DNA of 64,000 nucleotides, from NCBI RefSeq assembly GCF_019343495.1, contig NZ_CP072549.1, positions 2,976,001 to 3,040,000 on the forward strand, read 5' to 3'. The notes beneath the pieces are model-generated. The model did not search any database. It saw nothing but the letters and a program-made list of their open reading frames with translations, and was not told the DNA's origin. Positions 58,011-64,000 of this stretch are shown here, one piece after another. Within the stretch, counting starts at the first letter, position 1, and each line of letters starts with the position of its first letter. Source of the stretch: Acinetobacter lwoffii (GTDB lineage: Bacteria; Pseudomonadota; Gammaproteobacteria; Pseudomonadales; Moraxellaceae). Both the position numbers and the translations under genes were made by a program.

Positions 58011-58576
58011 TGAAAAAGTTTATGGCGCTGCATCTGAGTATTTTTAGCATTGCCTTATTTATGGGATTGATCATTCAGCATGAATGGCATCTGGCCAAAA
58101 GTGAGAGTATCTTTGTCGAGTTGGCACCAGTCGATCCGCGTTCGATCCTGCAAGGGGATTATATGGTACTGAACTATGATCTGCATTTTAGCGCAGTGGC
58201 AGCGGGGAATGGTTCCGAACAGCCAGTTTCTGACATCCGGACTGAAGATTTTAAAAATCAATCGCATGTGATGAGTTATGTGCAGCTGGATCAGCAGCGC
58301 AGAGTTATTAAAACCAGTTTTGAACAAAGCACATTAAATCAGTCGGAACGTTCAGCCCGATTAATTCTGAAAAACCCACACAATACTTTTGAGGCTTTAT
58401 ATCCTGCTGCCAATAGTTTCATGTTCGCCGAAGGTCTGGAGCCTTGTTATCGTAATGCCAAATTTGCAGAGCTGAAAGTAAAGGAAAATGGCAAGGCCTT
58501 GTTAGTTGATTTGCTGGATCAACAATTAAAACCTTTAAACTGTGAAAGCTCTAAAAGCTGGCGAGAGGACAGTTAA
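58007..58576 (+). CDS. GDYXXLXY domain protein
   Basis: 189 residues with an N-terminal membrane helix (about residues 7-24, LHLSIFSIALFMGLIIQH) and the signature GDYMVLNY near residue 49 after APVDPRSILQ. It is anchored in the inner membrane with a periplasmic domain. It overlaps the DUF2157/DUF4401 gene by four bases, so the two proteins are made together and likely interact. Function unknown. A terminator follows about 25 nt after the stop. Confidence 0.88.
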   Translation: MMKKFMALHLSIFSIALFMGLIIQHEWHLAKSESIFVELAPVDPRSILQGDYMVLNYDLHFSAVAAGNGSEQPVSDIRTEDFKNQSHVMSYVQLDQQRRVIKTSFEQSTLNQSERSARLILKNPHNTFEALYPAANSFMFAEGLEPCYRNAKFAELKVKENGKALLVDLLDQQLKPLNCESSKSWREDS

Positions 58577-58597
58577 ACAGGTCAATATTCCAGTATT

Positions 58598-58624
58598 AAA
58601 AAAGCCCGCAATGTGCGAGCTTTT
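58598..58624. terminator. Intrinsic terminator between GDYXXLXY gene and panD
   Basis: AAAAAGC-CCGCA-ATG-TGCG-AGCTTTT with a mismatch in the stem and A/T runs on both sides; probably bidirectional. Confidence 0.8.
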
Positions 58625-58644
58625 GGGTATCTGGTCTGATCAGA

Positions 58645-59025
58645 TTATGCGACTTGTACAGGAATACAGTTGGCAGTGTGGCTGACTGTATTGTTTGGGG
58701 TAGCATAAACCAAACGAGGCTGATGGGCATTCGCTTCAGCTTCAGTGAAATCGCCAAAGGTTGCAATAATCACGATATCGCCTACATCGGCTTGATGCGC
58801 AGCGCCACCATTGACTGAAATGATGCCTGAATTGTCTTCGCCACGAATTGCATAAGTTGCAAAACGTTTACCATTGGTCACGTTCCACACATGAATTTCT
58901 TCGTATTCACGAATGCCAGCCAAATCCATCAAAACGCCATCAATTGCACATGAACCTTCATAGTGTAGTTCTGCATGTGTAACGTGAGCGCGGTGAATTT
59001 TGCATTTTAATAAACGAGATAGCAT
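58645..59025 (-). CDS. panD: Aspartate 1-decarboxylase PanD
   Basis: 126 residues. The pyruvoyl precursor site is visible as [10 protein letters not shown], with cleavage expected between Gly24 and Ser25, Ser25 becoming the pyruvoyl group. The N-terminus [20 protein letters not shown], Lys9 and Tyr22 are conserved. It decarboxylates aspartate to beta-alanine for pantothenate and coenzyme A synthesis. Full length for the family (about 126). It is a lone minus-strand gene. Confidence 0.97.
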   Translation of the reverse strand: MLSRLLKCKIHRAHVTHAELHYEGSCAIDGVLMDLAGIREYEEIHVWNVTNGKRFATYAIRGEDNSGIISVNGGAAHQADVGDIVIIATFGDFTEAEANAHQPRLVYATPNNTVSHTANCIPVQVA

Positions 59026-59169
59026 GGCTAGCGTCCCCTGAGTTGACCTAAGAGTTTGATCATTTGGTTAAATCAATCTTGCTTGCTGTATGGTGAACAA
59101 TCGAGCAAACGCATTTTGCGCTTAAATAAACTTTCTGGCAAGCGGAATTGTCCAGCAATTTTTGAATGT

Positions 59170-59751
59170 TTAGTTCGGCTTATATGCGTTGATTTGATTC
59201 ATGGCTTGCTGTACTTCACCGTTCACCAGCATTTTTGTGCGGGCGAGAGCATGGGAAATCGCATCATCCATTAAGTTCTGTTCGCTGCTAGGTGCTTTAC
59301 TGAGCACATGACCGGAAACACGGTCTTTGGCACCAGGATGACCAATTCCAATACGCAGGCGATGGAAGTTTGAACCAATATGCGGAACGATATCGCGTAG
59401 ACCATTATGACCACCGTGACCACCGCCAGTTTTCAGGCGAATGACACCAGGATTCATGTCCAGTTCATCATGGGCAATCAGGATCGATTCAGGTGCGATA
59501 TTGTAAAATTTGGCGAAAGGAACAACACTTTTACCGGAAAGGTTCATAAAGGTTGTCGGTAGAAGAAGACGGACGTCTTGACCTTCGATATTGCCACGAC
59601 CGCTAAATCCATTGAATTTTGGGTCTTTTTTGAGGGTAATGCCATATTGGTCTGCAAGGCGTTCTACGAACCAGAAGCCTGCATTATGGCGGGTTTGGGC
59701 ATACTCAGAACCTGGGTTACCCAAACCAACAATCAGTGAAATATTTGACAC
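59170..59751 (-). CDS. pth: Peptidyl-tRNA hydrolase
   Basis: 193 residues. The catalytic His22 lies in GLGNPGSEYAQTRHNAGFWF; the conserved Asp is in IAHDELDMNPGVIRLK (near residue 95-98) and GGGHGGHNGLRDI follows (near 108-120). It recycles tRNA from dropped-off peptidyl-tRNAs. It starts 18 bp after rplY and is probably cotranscribed with it. Confidence 0.97.
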   Translation of the reverse strand: MSNISLIVGLGNPGSEYAQTRHNAGFWFVERLADQYGITLKKDPKFNGFSGRGNIEGQDVRLLLPTTFMNLSGKSVVPFAKFYNIAPESILIAHDELDMNPGVIRLKTGGGHGGHNGLRDIVPHIGSNFHRLRIGIGHPGAKDRVSGHVLSKAPSSEQNLMDDAISHALARTKMLVNGEVQQAMNQINAYKPN

Positions 59752-59769
59752 TAATTACACCATTAACAC

Positions 59770-60066
59770 TTATGCGCGTTTGAAGTCAGCGTGCATTGGT
59801 GTGTTTTTAGCTGGGTGACGTTGTAACGCTTGGATTTTCACGCTTTCAACTTTACCGTCTACATCAATTTCGATAACTTCTTCAAAGAATGAATTGTTTT
59901 CTAAGAATTTAACAAGCTGACGAAGCTCAACAGTAATTGCTACAGGAGCAGCTTCACCACCGTAGATGATTGCAGGAACTTTAGCTTGAAGACGAAGGCG
60001 GCGGCTCGCACCTTTCCCTTGAACTGCTTCTTCACGTGCTGCTGCGTTTAATACGAAGTTTGCCAT
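59770..60066 (-). CDS. rplY: 50S ribosomal protein L25 (short form)
   Basis: 98 residues from ATG 60066 (MANFVLNAAAREEAVQGKGA), with AGGA eight bases upstream; the longer ATG at 60075 overlaps the ribosome-binding site. It has the 5S rRNA-binding L25 domain only, without the C-terminal TL5/CTC domain of longer homologues. The end EDRQPAKNTPMHADFKRA-type motif here reads RHPAKNTPMHADFKRA. It binds 5S rRNA in the large subunit. The gene lies 18 bp before pth. Confidence 0.96.
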   Translation of the reverse strand: MANFVLNAAAREEAVQGKGASRRLRLQAKVPAIIYGGEAAPVAITVELRQLVKFLENNSFFEEVIEIDVDGKVESVKIQALQRHPAKNTPMHADFKRA

Positions 60067-60093
60067 GATAGACATCCTATTTAAGTTAAATGA

Positions 60094-60116
60094 ACCAGAC
60101 TTGCGACCAGTCTGGT
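60094..60116 (-). other. Leader hairpin of rplY
   Basis: ACCAGACT-TGCGACC-AGTCTGGT, a perfect 8-bp stem between the prs terminator and rplY. Possibly an autoregulatory leader element (inference). Confidence 0.4.
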
Positions 60117-60120
60117 GAGT

Positions 60121-60147
60121 AAAAGCCCTACCAAATGGCAGGGCTTT
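60121..60147 (-). terminator. Intrinsic terminator of prs
   Basis: AAAGCCCTGCCA-TT-TGGTAGGGCTTT on the minus strand, a 12-bp stem with one G:U wobble, followed by T. Confidence 0.85.
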
Positions 60148-60164
60148 GAAAATTCAGCGCTCTA

Positions 60165-61118
60165 TTATAGATAAGAATCGAACATTGCGCTAATAGATTC
60201 TTCGTTGTTAATACGACGAATCGTTTCGGCAACCATACTGGCTACTGAAACCTGGCGAATCTTGCCCAGTGCTAAAGCTTCATCAGAAAGAGGAATGGTA
60301 TCAGTCACAACCAGTTCATCAATCACAGAATTCTTTAGGTTTTCAAGCGCTTTACCAGAAAGTACTGGATGCGTTGCATATGCAACAACCTTGCGAGCAC
60401 CGAAAGTTTTCAATGCATCAGCAGCTTTGCATAGCGTACCAGCAGTATCTACCATGTCATCAACGATGACACAATCACGATCTTTTACATCGCCAATCAA
60501 ATGCATCACTTGTGATTCATTCGCTTTTTGACGACGCTTATCGATGATTGCAAGATCGATATCGCCCATCTGTTTCGCAACAGCACGTGCACGCACGACA
60601 CCACCCACGTCAGGTGAAACCACCATCAGATTGTGATGCGATTGTTGACGCAAGTCAGCAAGTAGCGCTGGTGTACCGTAGATGTTGTCTACAGGGATAT
60701 CGAAGAAGCCTTGGATCTGGTCAGCATGCAAGTCAATCATCACCACACGGTCAACGCCTACAGTAGTGAGCATGTCTGCTACAACTTTTGCAGTGATTGG
60801 AACACGTGCTGAACGTGGACGACGGTCTTGACGAGCATAACCAAAATAAGGAATCACGGCAGTAATACGACCCGCACTTGCACGACGCAAAGCATCAGCC
60901 ATCACCAAGATTTCCATCAGGTTATCATTAGTTGGGGCACAAGTAGGTTGTACGATAAATACGTCTTTACCACGAACGTTCTCAGTAATCTCGACAGCAA
61001 TTTCACCGTCAGAGAACTGACCTACAGAGGCAGCGCCTAGAGGAATATGTAAGTGACTTACGACTTTTTGAGCGAATTGTGGATGCGCAGATCCACTAAA
61101 AACGACAAGATTGGGCAT
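60165..61118 (-). CDS. prs: Ribose-phosphate pyrophosphokinase
   Basis: 317 residues from ATG 61118 ([20 protein letters not shown]); the frame beyond this ATG is just read through a tRNA gene. The ATP-binding flexible loop is [18 protein letters not shown] (near residue 92-109), and the PRPP loop is [20 protein letters not shown] (near 213-232). It makes PRPP for nucleotides, histidine, tryptophan and NAD. It lies 36 bp after a tRNA-Gln gene, with which it probably shares a promoter. Confidence 0.97.
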   Translation of the reverse strand: MPNLVVFSGSAHPQFAQKVVSHLHIPLGAASVGQFSDGEIAVEITENVRGKDVFIVQPTCAPTNDNLMEILVMADALRRASAGRITAVIPYFGYARQDRRPRSARVPITAKVVADMLTTVGVDRVVMIDLHADQIQGFFDIPVDNIYGTPALLADLRQQSHHNLMVVSPDVGGVVRARAVAKQMGDIDLAIIDKRRQKANESQVMHLIGDVKDRDCVIVDDMVDTAGTLCKAADALKTFGARKVVAYATHPVLSGKALENLKNSVIDELVVTDTIPLSDEALALGKIRQVSVASMVAETIRRINNEESISAMFDSYL

Positions 61119-61154
61119 GAAGCACCCTTGGCGGTTGGGATATATGGGAATAGA

Positions 61155-61229
61155 TGGCAGGGGTAGCTGGATTCGAACCAACGGATGCCGAGATCAAAAC
61201 CCGGTGCCTTACCACTTGGCGATACCCCT
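61155..61229 (-). tRNA. tRNA-Gln(UUG), copy 4
   Basis: 75 nt on the minus strand including an encoded CCA end. Acceptor AGGGGTA/TACCCCT, D-stem GCC/GGC, anticodon loop TTTTGAT (anticodon TTG), T-arm GTTGG/CCAGC. Last of four tandem copies, 92 nt from the previous one and just before prs; a strong promoter lies immediately upstream. Confidence 0.97.
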
Positions 61230-61240
61230 AATGCGGCAGA

Positions 61241-61269
61241 ACTTTAATATTTTTGCGGTAAAGTGTCAA
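61241..61269 (-). promoter_or_regulatory. Promoter for tRNA-Gln copy 4 and prs
   Basis: On the minus strand TTGACA (plus 61264-61269), 17 bases, TAAAGT (plus 61241-61246). The -35 is a perfect match. Transcription would start about 5 nt before the tRNA. Confidence 0.8.
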
Positions 61270-61321
61270 GGTAAATTAACAGTCTTACAGCAAATGAGTG
61301 TTCTGTCTTTTTTCGAGAAAA

Positions 61322-61396
61322 TGGCAGGGGCGGCTGGATTCGAACCAACGGATGCCGAGATCAAAACCCGGTGCCTTACCACTTGGCGACGCCCCT
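61322..61396 (-). tRNA. tRNA-Gln(UUG), copy 3, variant acceptor stem
   Basis: 75 nt, encoded CCA. Same anticodon loop TTTTGAT and arms as the others, but the acceptor stem is AGGGGCG/CGCCCCT: two base pairs changed together (U-A to C-G, A-U to G-C), so pairing is kept. 18 nt after copy 2. Confidence 0.97.
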
Positions 61397-61414
61397 AATT
61401 TGATGACTGTAAGA

Positions 61415-61489
61415 TGGCAGGGGTAGCTGGATTCGAACCAACGGATGCCGAGATCAAAACCCGGTGCCTTACCACTTGGCGATACCCCT
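61415..61489 (-). tRNA. tRNA-Gln(UUG), copy 2
   Basis: 75 nt, encoded CCA, identical to copy 4 (acceptor AGGGGTA/TACCCCT, anticodon TTG). 26 nt after copy 1. Confidence 0.97.
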
Positions 61490-61515
61490 AATACAGTACA
61501 TCTACAGGTGAAAAA

Positions 61516-61590
61516 TGGCAGGGGTAGCTGGATTCGAACCAACGGATGCCGAGATCAAAACCCGGTGCCTTACCACTTGGCGATACCCCT
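61516..61590 (-). tRNA. tRNA-Gln(UUG), copy 1
   Basis: 75 nt, encoded CCA, identical to copy 2. Its 5' end is only two bases after the ispE stop, so no separate promoter fits after ispE; it must share the ispE transcript or use a promoter within ispE. Confidence 0.97.
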
Positions 61591-61592
61591 AT

Positions 61593-62423
61593 CTACACTT
61601 TAAACTGAACTAAAGGTGATTCTTGTAAACTGTTGACCAGGTAAGCTTTACATGGTGCATTTGCAAGAATATCTTCGATATTCAGATTTTCAGTGACTTC
61701 AATAAACACACAAGCACCTGTACCTGTAAGCTTTGCTTTTCCGAACTGGTCGAGATATTGCATTGCTTCATCGACTTCAGGATATAAGCTTCTTGCCAGT
61801 GGCTCAAAGTTATTTCCAAAATCAGATGGCGTTTCCTGATAGGCGCAAAATTTAGTGCTCTTCGTGTCTCTTGTCAATGCTTTTTGCGAAAAAAGCAGTT
61901 GAGTGCTGATAAAACAATCAGGTTTTAACACAATGAATTTTTTTTGATCTAAGTCTATGAATGTTAAGTGTTCGCCAATACCTTCGGCCCAGGCATTTTT
62001 GCCATGCACAAATATTGGCACATCTGCGCCCAGCTTGACCCCGAGATCTGCCAGTTGTTCAATATTTAAACCGCACTGCCAGAGCTGGTTCAGCACAATC
62101 AGGGTTGTCGCAGCATTGGAAGAGCCGCCACCGAGACCTGCACCCATCGGGATATTTTTTTCCAGACGAATTTTTAGTCCGCAAGGCGTTTTGGCATAGG
62201 GCTTCAACAACTGTATCGCCCGATAGATTAAATTCTGTTGCAGATCGACTGAGGCCAGCCCATCAATCTGAATGGCATCATCAGCGCTTTGTTCAAACTC
62301 CAGCCAGTCATACAGGTCAATCAGCTGAAAAATACTTTGCAGTTCATGATAGCCATTTTCACGGCGACCGGTGATATGTAAAAACAAATTCAGTTTAGCA
62401 GGTGAGGGAACACGAATCATCAT
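61593..62423 (-). CDS. ispE: 4-diphosphocytidyl-2-C-methyl-D-erythritol kinase
   Basis: 276 residues of the GHMP kinase family. The ATP-binding motif PMGAGLGGGSSNAATTLIVL lies near residue 91-110, and the N-terminal SPAKLNLFLHITGRRENGYH (about 7-26) and C-terminal KLTGTGACVF (near 225) are typical IspE. It phosphorylates CDP-ME in the MEP isoprenoid pathway. It lies between lolB (18 bp upstream) and the tRNA-Gln cluster. Confidence 0.96.
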   Translation of the reverse strand: MMIRVPSPAKLNLFLHITGRRENGYHELQSIFQLIDLYDWLEFEQSADDAIQIDGLASVDLQQNLIYRAIQLLKPYAKTPCGLKIRLEKNIPMGAGLGGGSSNAATTLIVLNQLWQCGLNIEQLADLGVKLGADVPIFVHGKNAWAEGIGEHLTFIDLDQKKFIVLKPDCFISTQLLFSQKALTRDTKSTKFCAYQETPSDFGNNFEPLARSLYPEVDEAMQYLDQFGKAKLTGTGACVFIEVTENLNIEDILANAPCKAYLVNSLQESPLVQFKV

Positions 62424-62441
62424 GGGCTGGAATCAGGTCAA

Positions 62442-63020
62442 TTAACGGTTTTCAATGATCATTGTAATACGGTTTTCCGCGCCATTTCCAAGTGACTGCT
62501 TTAAAATCAAGCGGTTTGGCATTTTGGCCTGCGCATTATAATTGAGATCGACCGTCCAGCCCTGTTCGATAATCTGGTTAATCCGCTGTGTATCGTCTTT
62601 TTGTAATTTGGCAGTCGTGGTGGCAGGGCGGGCTTGTACCCAATCGACTAAATAACTGATCGGCGCTTGCCAGCCTGTTGCGCGTTGGAGTAATTCCTCG
62701 GCAGTTGCGGCCTGAATCAGACCTGTTTTGGCACTGTTTAAGGTTACTTGCCCCGGTGTGCCAGAAATCTGGGTTTTACCGACGCCTAAGATACCGCTGA
62801 GCTCAATATCAAATTCTTCCTGCTGTTGTACCCAGGTAAAGAATGCACTGCCAGTCTGTTGAGGGGTGCGAACGCCAATTTTACCTTGCAGTTGGAATTG
62901 ATTCTCCGCCTGTACAGACGGAGTGGCAGGCGTTTGTGGCTTGATCATCTGCTGACAGCCAGTTAAAAATAAAGCAGTGGCTGCAAAGGCACAGCAGCCC
63001 AATTGGCTCAAATTGCGCAT
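62442..63020 (-). CDS. lolB: Outer membrane lipoprotein receptor LolB
   Basis: 192 residues with lipoprotein signal and lipobox LTGCQQ (Cys near residue 22). The LolB fold markers are FQLQGKIGVRTPQQTGSAFF (near residue 43-62) and GWQAPISYLVDWVQARPA. It accepts lipoproteins from LolA at the outer membrane. In E. coli, as here, lolB is next to ispE. It follows the TPR gene by 7 bp, so all three are likely one operon. Confidence 0.94.
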   Translation of the reverse strand: MRNLSQLGCCAFAATALFLTGCQQMIKPQTPATPSVQAENQFQLQGKIGVRTPQQTGSAFFTWVQQQEEFDIELSGILGVGKTQISGTPGQVTLNSAKTGLIQAATAEELLQRATGWQAPISYLVDWVQARPATTTAKLQKDDTQRINQIIEQGWTVDLNYNAQAKMPNRLILKQSLGNGAENRITMIIENR

Positions 63021-63027
63021 AAATTAA

Positions 63028-64000
63028 TTAACTCGTTTTGGTTTGTGGTGCTAACAATAGCGAATTAAGTTGTTTCAATTCTGGGTCATTTGGATGGTTT
63101 TGTTGTAATTGTTGTAACACTTGGTGGAAGTGTTGTAGATCACCTTTCATGTACAACGACCGGGCATAACGCACGCCAATCTTTACATTCGGATTCAATT
63201 GATAGGCTTTGTATAACACGTCTGCAGCTGTGGCGAAGTCATTCTGTAAATAACAGATATAACCATAGGTATCCAGAATGGATGCCTGTTCTGGTGCATA
63301 TTCCAATGCCTGTTCGACATAGCGACGTGCTTCTTCGAGACGACGGTTCTGCATCGCCAGGGTATAGGCATAGGCATTCAGATAGGTCGGACTGTTCGGT
63401 TCAATTTTAAGTAAAGTGCTGAGTAGTTCATCCAGCTTGTTGCGATCCTGATGGGGATCCAGCAACAGGACTTGCGAATAGACCAGTTCAGGGTCATCCG
63501 GCAGGTTTTTGCTGGCTTCTTCCAGCAGGCGAATCGCAGCTTTTTTATTCTGCATACGAGTTAAAATATCCGCCTGAGCCAGATAAAGGAAGCTGGCATG
63601 TTGCGGATAATTCACCCTTTCCTGTGTTAAGAAACGCAGCGCATCATGCAGCTTATCTTGCTGGGCGAAAATCGAAATCATGTTGCGACGCGAAACCGTG
63701 TAAAGACTGCCATCTACCAGCCGATAATAGGCTTTGGCGGTTTCATAATGCTGTTTGCGTTCTGCATTTACCGCCAGATAATAATAGGCTTCGTTTTGAT
63801 ATTGCGCAGAATAACGCAGTTCGACCAGATATTTTTCGGCCTTCTCGTATTCTTCCAGGTCGATACTGGTTAGTCCGGCAATAAACAGGGCTTCTTCGGC
63901 AGTCGGCCATTTTTTTAGAATGTCTTGCAGTTTTTTTAGCGCCAAAGTCGCTTCGTTCAGCTTGACCAGATATTTGACTTCGGCCAGACGTACATCCAGA
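63028..64000 (-). CDS. TPR-repeat protein (partial, 5' part outside window)
   Basis: A frame that runs off the right edge; the first 18 visible codons are continuous with the rest, so the real start lies beyond 64000. At least 320 residues are visible, in tandem 34-residue TPR units, e.g. YYYLAVNAERKQHYETAKAY, FLYLAQADILTRMQNKKAAI and ILDTYGYICYLQNDFATAAD. Such solenoids bind partner proteins, often at the envelope. It sits 7 bp upstream of lolB, fitting the conserved TPR-lolB-ispE block. Function not established. Confidence 0.88.
   Translation of the reverse strand, partial: LDVRLAEVKYLVKLNEATLALKKLQDILKKWPTAEEALFIAGLTSIDLEEYEKAEKYLVELRYSAQYQNEAYYYLAVNAERKQHYETAKAYYRLVDGSLYTVSRRNMISIFAQQDKLHDALRFLTQERVNYPQHASFLYLAQADILTRMQNKKAAIRLLEEASKNLPDDPELVYSQVLLLDPHQDRNKLDELLSTLLKIEPNSPTYLNAYAYTLAMQNRRLEEARRYVEQALEYAPEQASILDTYGYICYLQNDFATAADVLYKAYQLNPNVKIGVRYARSLYMKGDLQHFHQVLQQLQQNHPNDPELKQLNSLLLAPQTKTS

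Noticed and set aside
61285..61542. Small protein frames across the tRNA-Gln cluster (both strands)
   Set aside because: They are translations of tRNA genes; the repeated peptide [13 protein letters not shown] comes from the tRNA sequence itself.

Overview
The window reads as chromosomal DNA from an Acinetobacter species (Moraxellaceae, Gammaproteobacteria). Evidence: low-to-moderate GC, a complete adeIJK-type RND efflux operon, and Acinetobacter/Pseudomonas-like core blocks (ispB/rplU-rpmA; serS-cysG; ybeD and lipB near rpoD; TPR protein-lolB-ispE-tRNA-Gln-prs-rplY-pth). I see no phage, integron, insertion sequence or CRISPR array. The species cannot be fixed from the sequence alone.

Layout. 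1-10.6 kb: membrane transport and small metabolism (FUSC/YccS protein, Bcr/CflA exporter, nitroreductase, GltS glutamate symporter plus AgcS symporter, ChrA-type chromate transporter, patatin lipoprotein). 11-17.3 kb: acyl-CoA thioesterase, then a TetR-MFS-LysR-GST run with a perfect 18-bp palindrome in front of tetR, facing a class A FAD monooxygenase. 17.6-27.4 kb: small secreted protein, COG0523 GTPase, YaeQ, MgtC-like protein, FKBP isomerase, 7TM diguanylate cyclase, several small hypotheticals and a pair of YbjQ-family proteins. 27.4-37.2 kb (minus strand): adeK, adeJ, adeI, a PAP2 phosphatase, a 'Gcr-type' membrane protein and ispB. A good sigma-70 promoter overlapped by a 9+9-bp inverted repeat lies before the PAP2 gene and probably drives PAP2-adeIJK.

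37.6-44.3 kb: rplU-rpmA, lolA, a DUF3298-like lipoprotein, serS, cysG, five 58-bp tandem repeats, trmL and a small secreted protein. 44.3-52.1 kb: APC permease, SCP2-like protein plus iron alcohol dehydrogenase, lipB, ybeD, rpoD, a PA3496-like acidic protein and a UPF0149 protein. 52.2-59.0 kb: small membrane proteins, DedA, trhO, DUF1289 protein, LysE exporter, a DUF2157/DUF4401-GDYXXLXY pair and panD. 59.1-64 kb (minus strand): pth, rplY, prs, four tRNA-Gln(UUG) genes, ispE, lolB and a TPR protein running off the end.

No wholly new multigene system is obvious; most of the window is ordinary core genome. The best leads are the 58-bp repeat array between cysG and trmL, the operator/promoter before PAP2-adeIJK, the palindrome before tetR, the four tRNA-Gln genes with a compensatory acceptor-stem change and an internal promoter, the inverted repeat before the SCP2-like/alcohol dehydrogenase pair, and the uncharacterised DUF2157-GDYXXLXY module. 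Start codons were moved inward from the longest open frame wherever a Shine-Dalgarno sequence or the family's usual N-terminus supported it.
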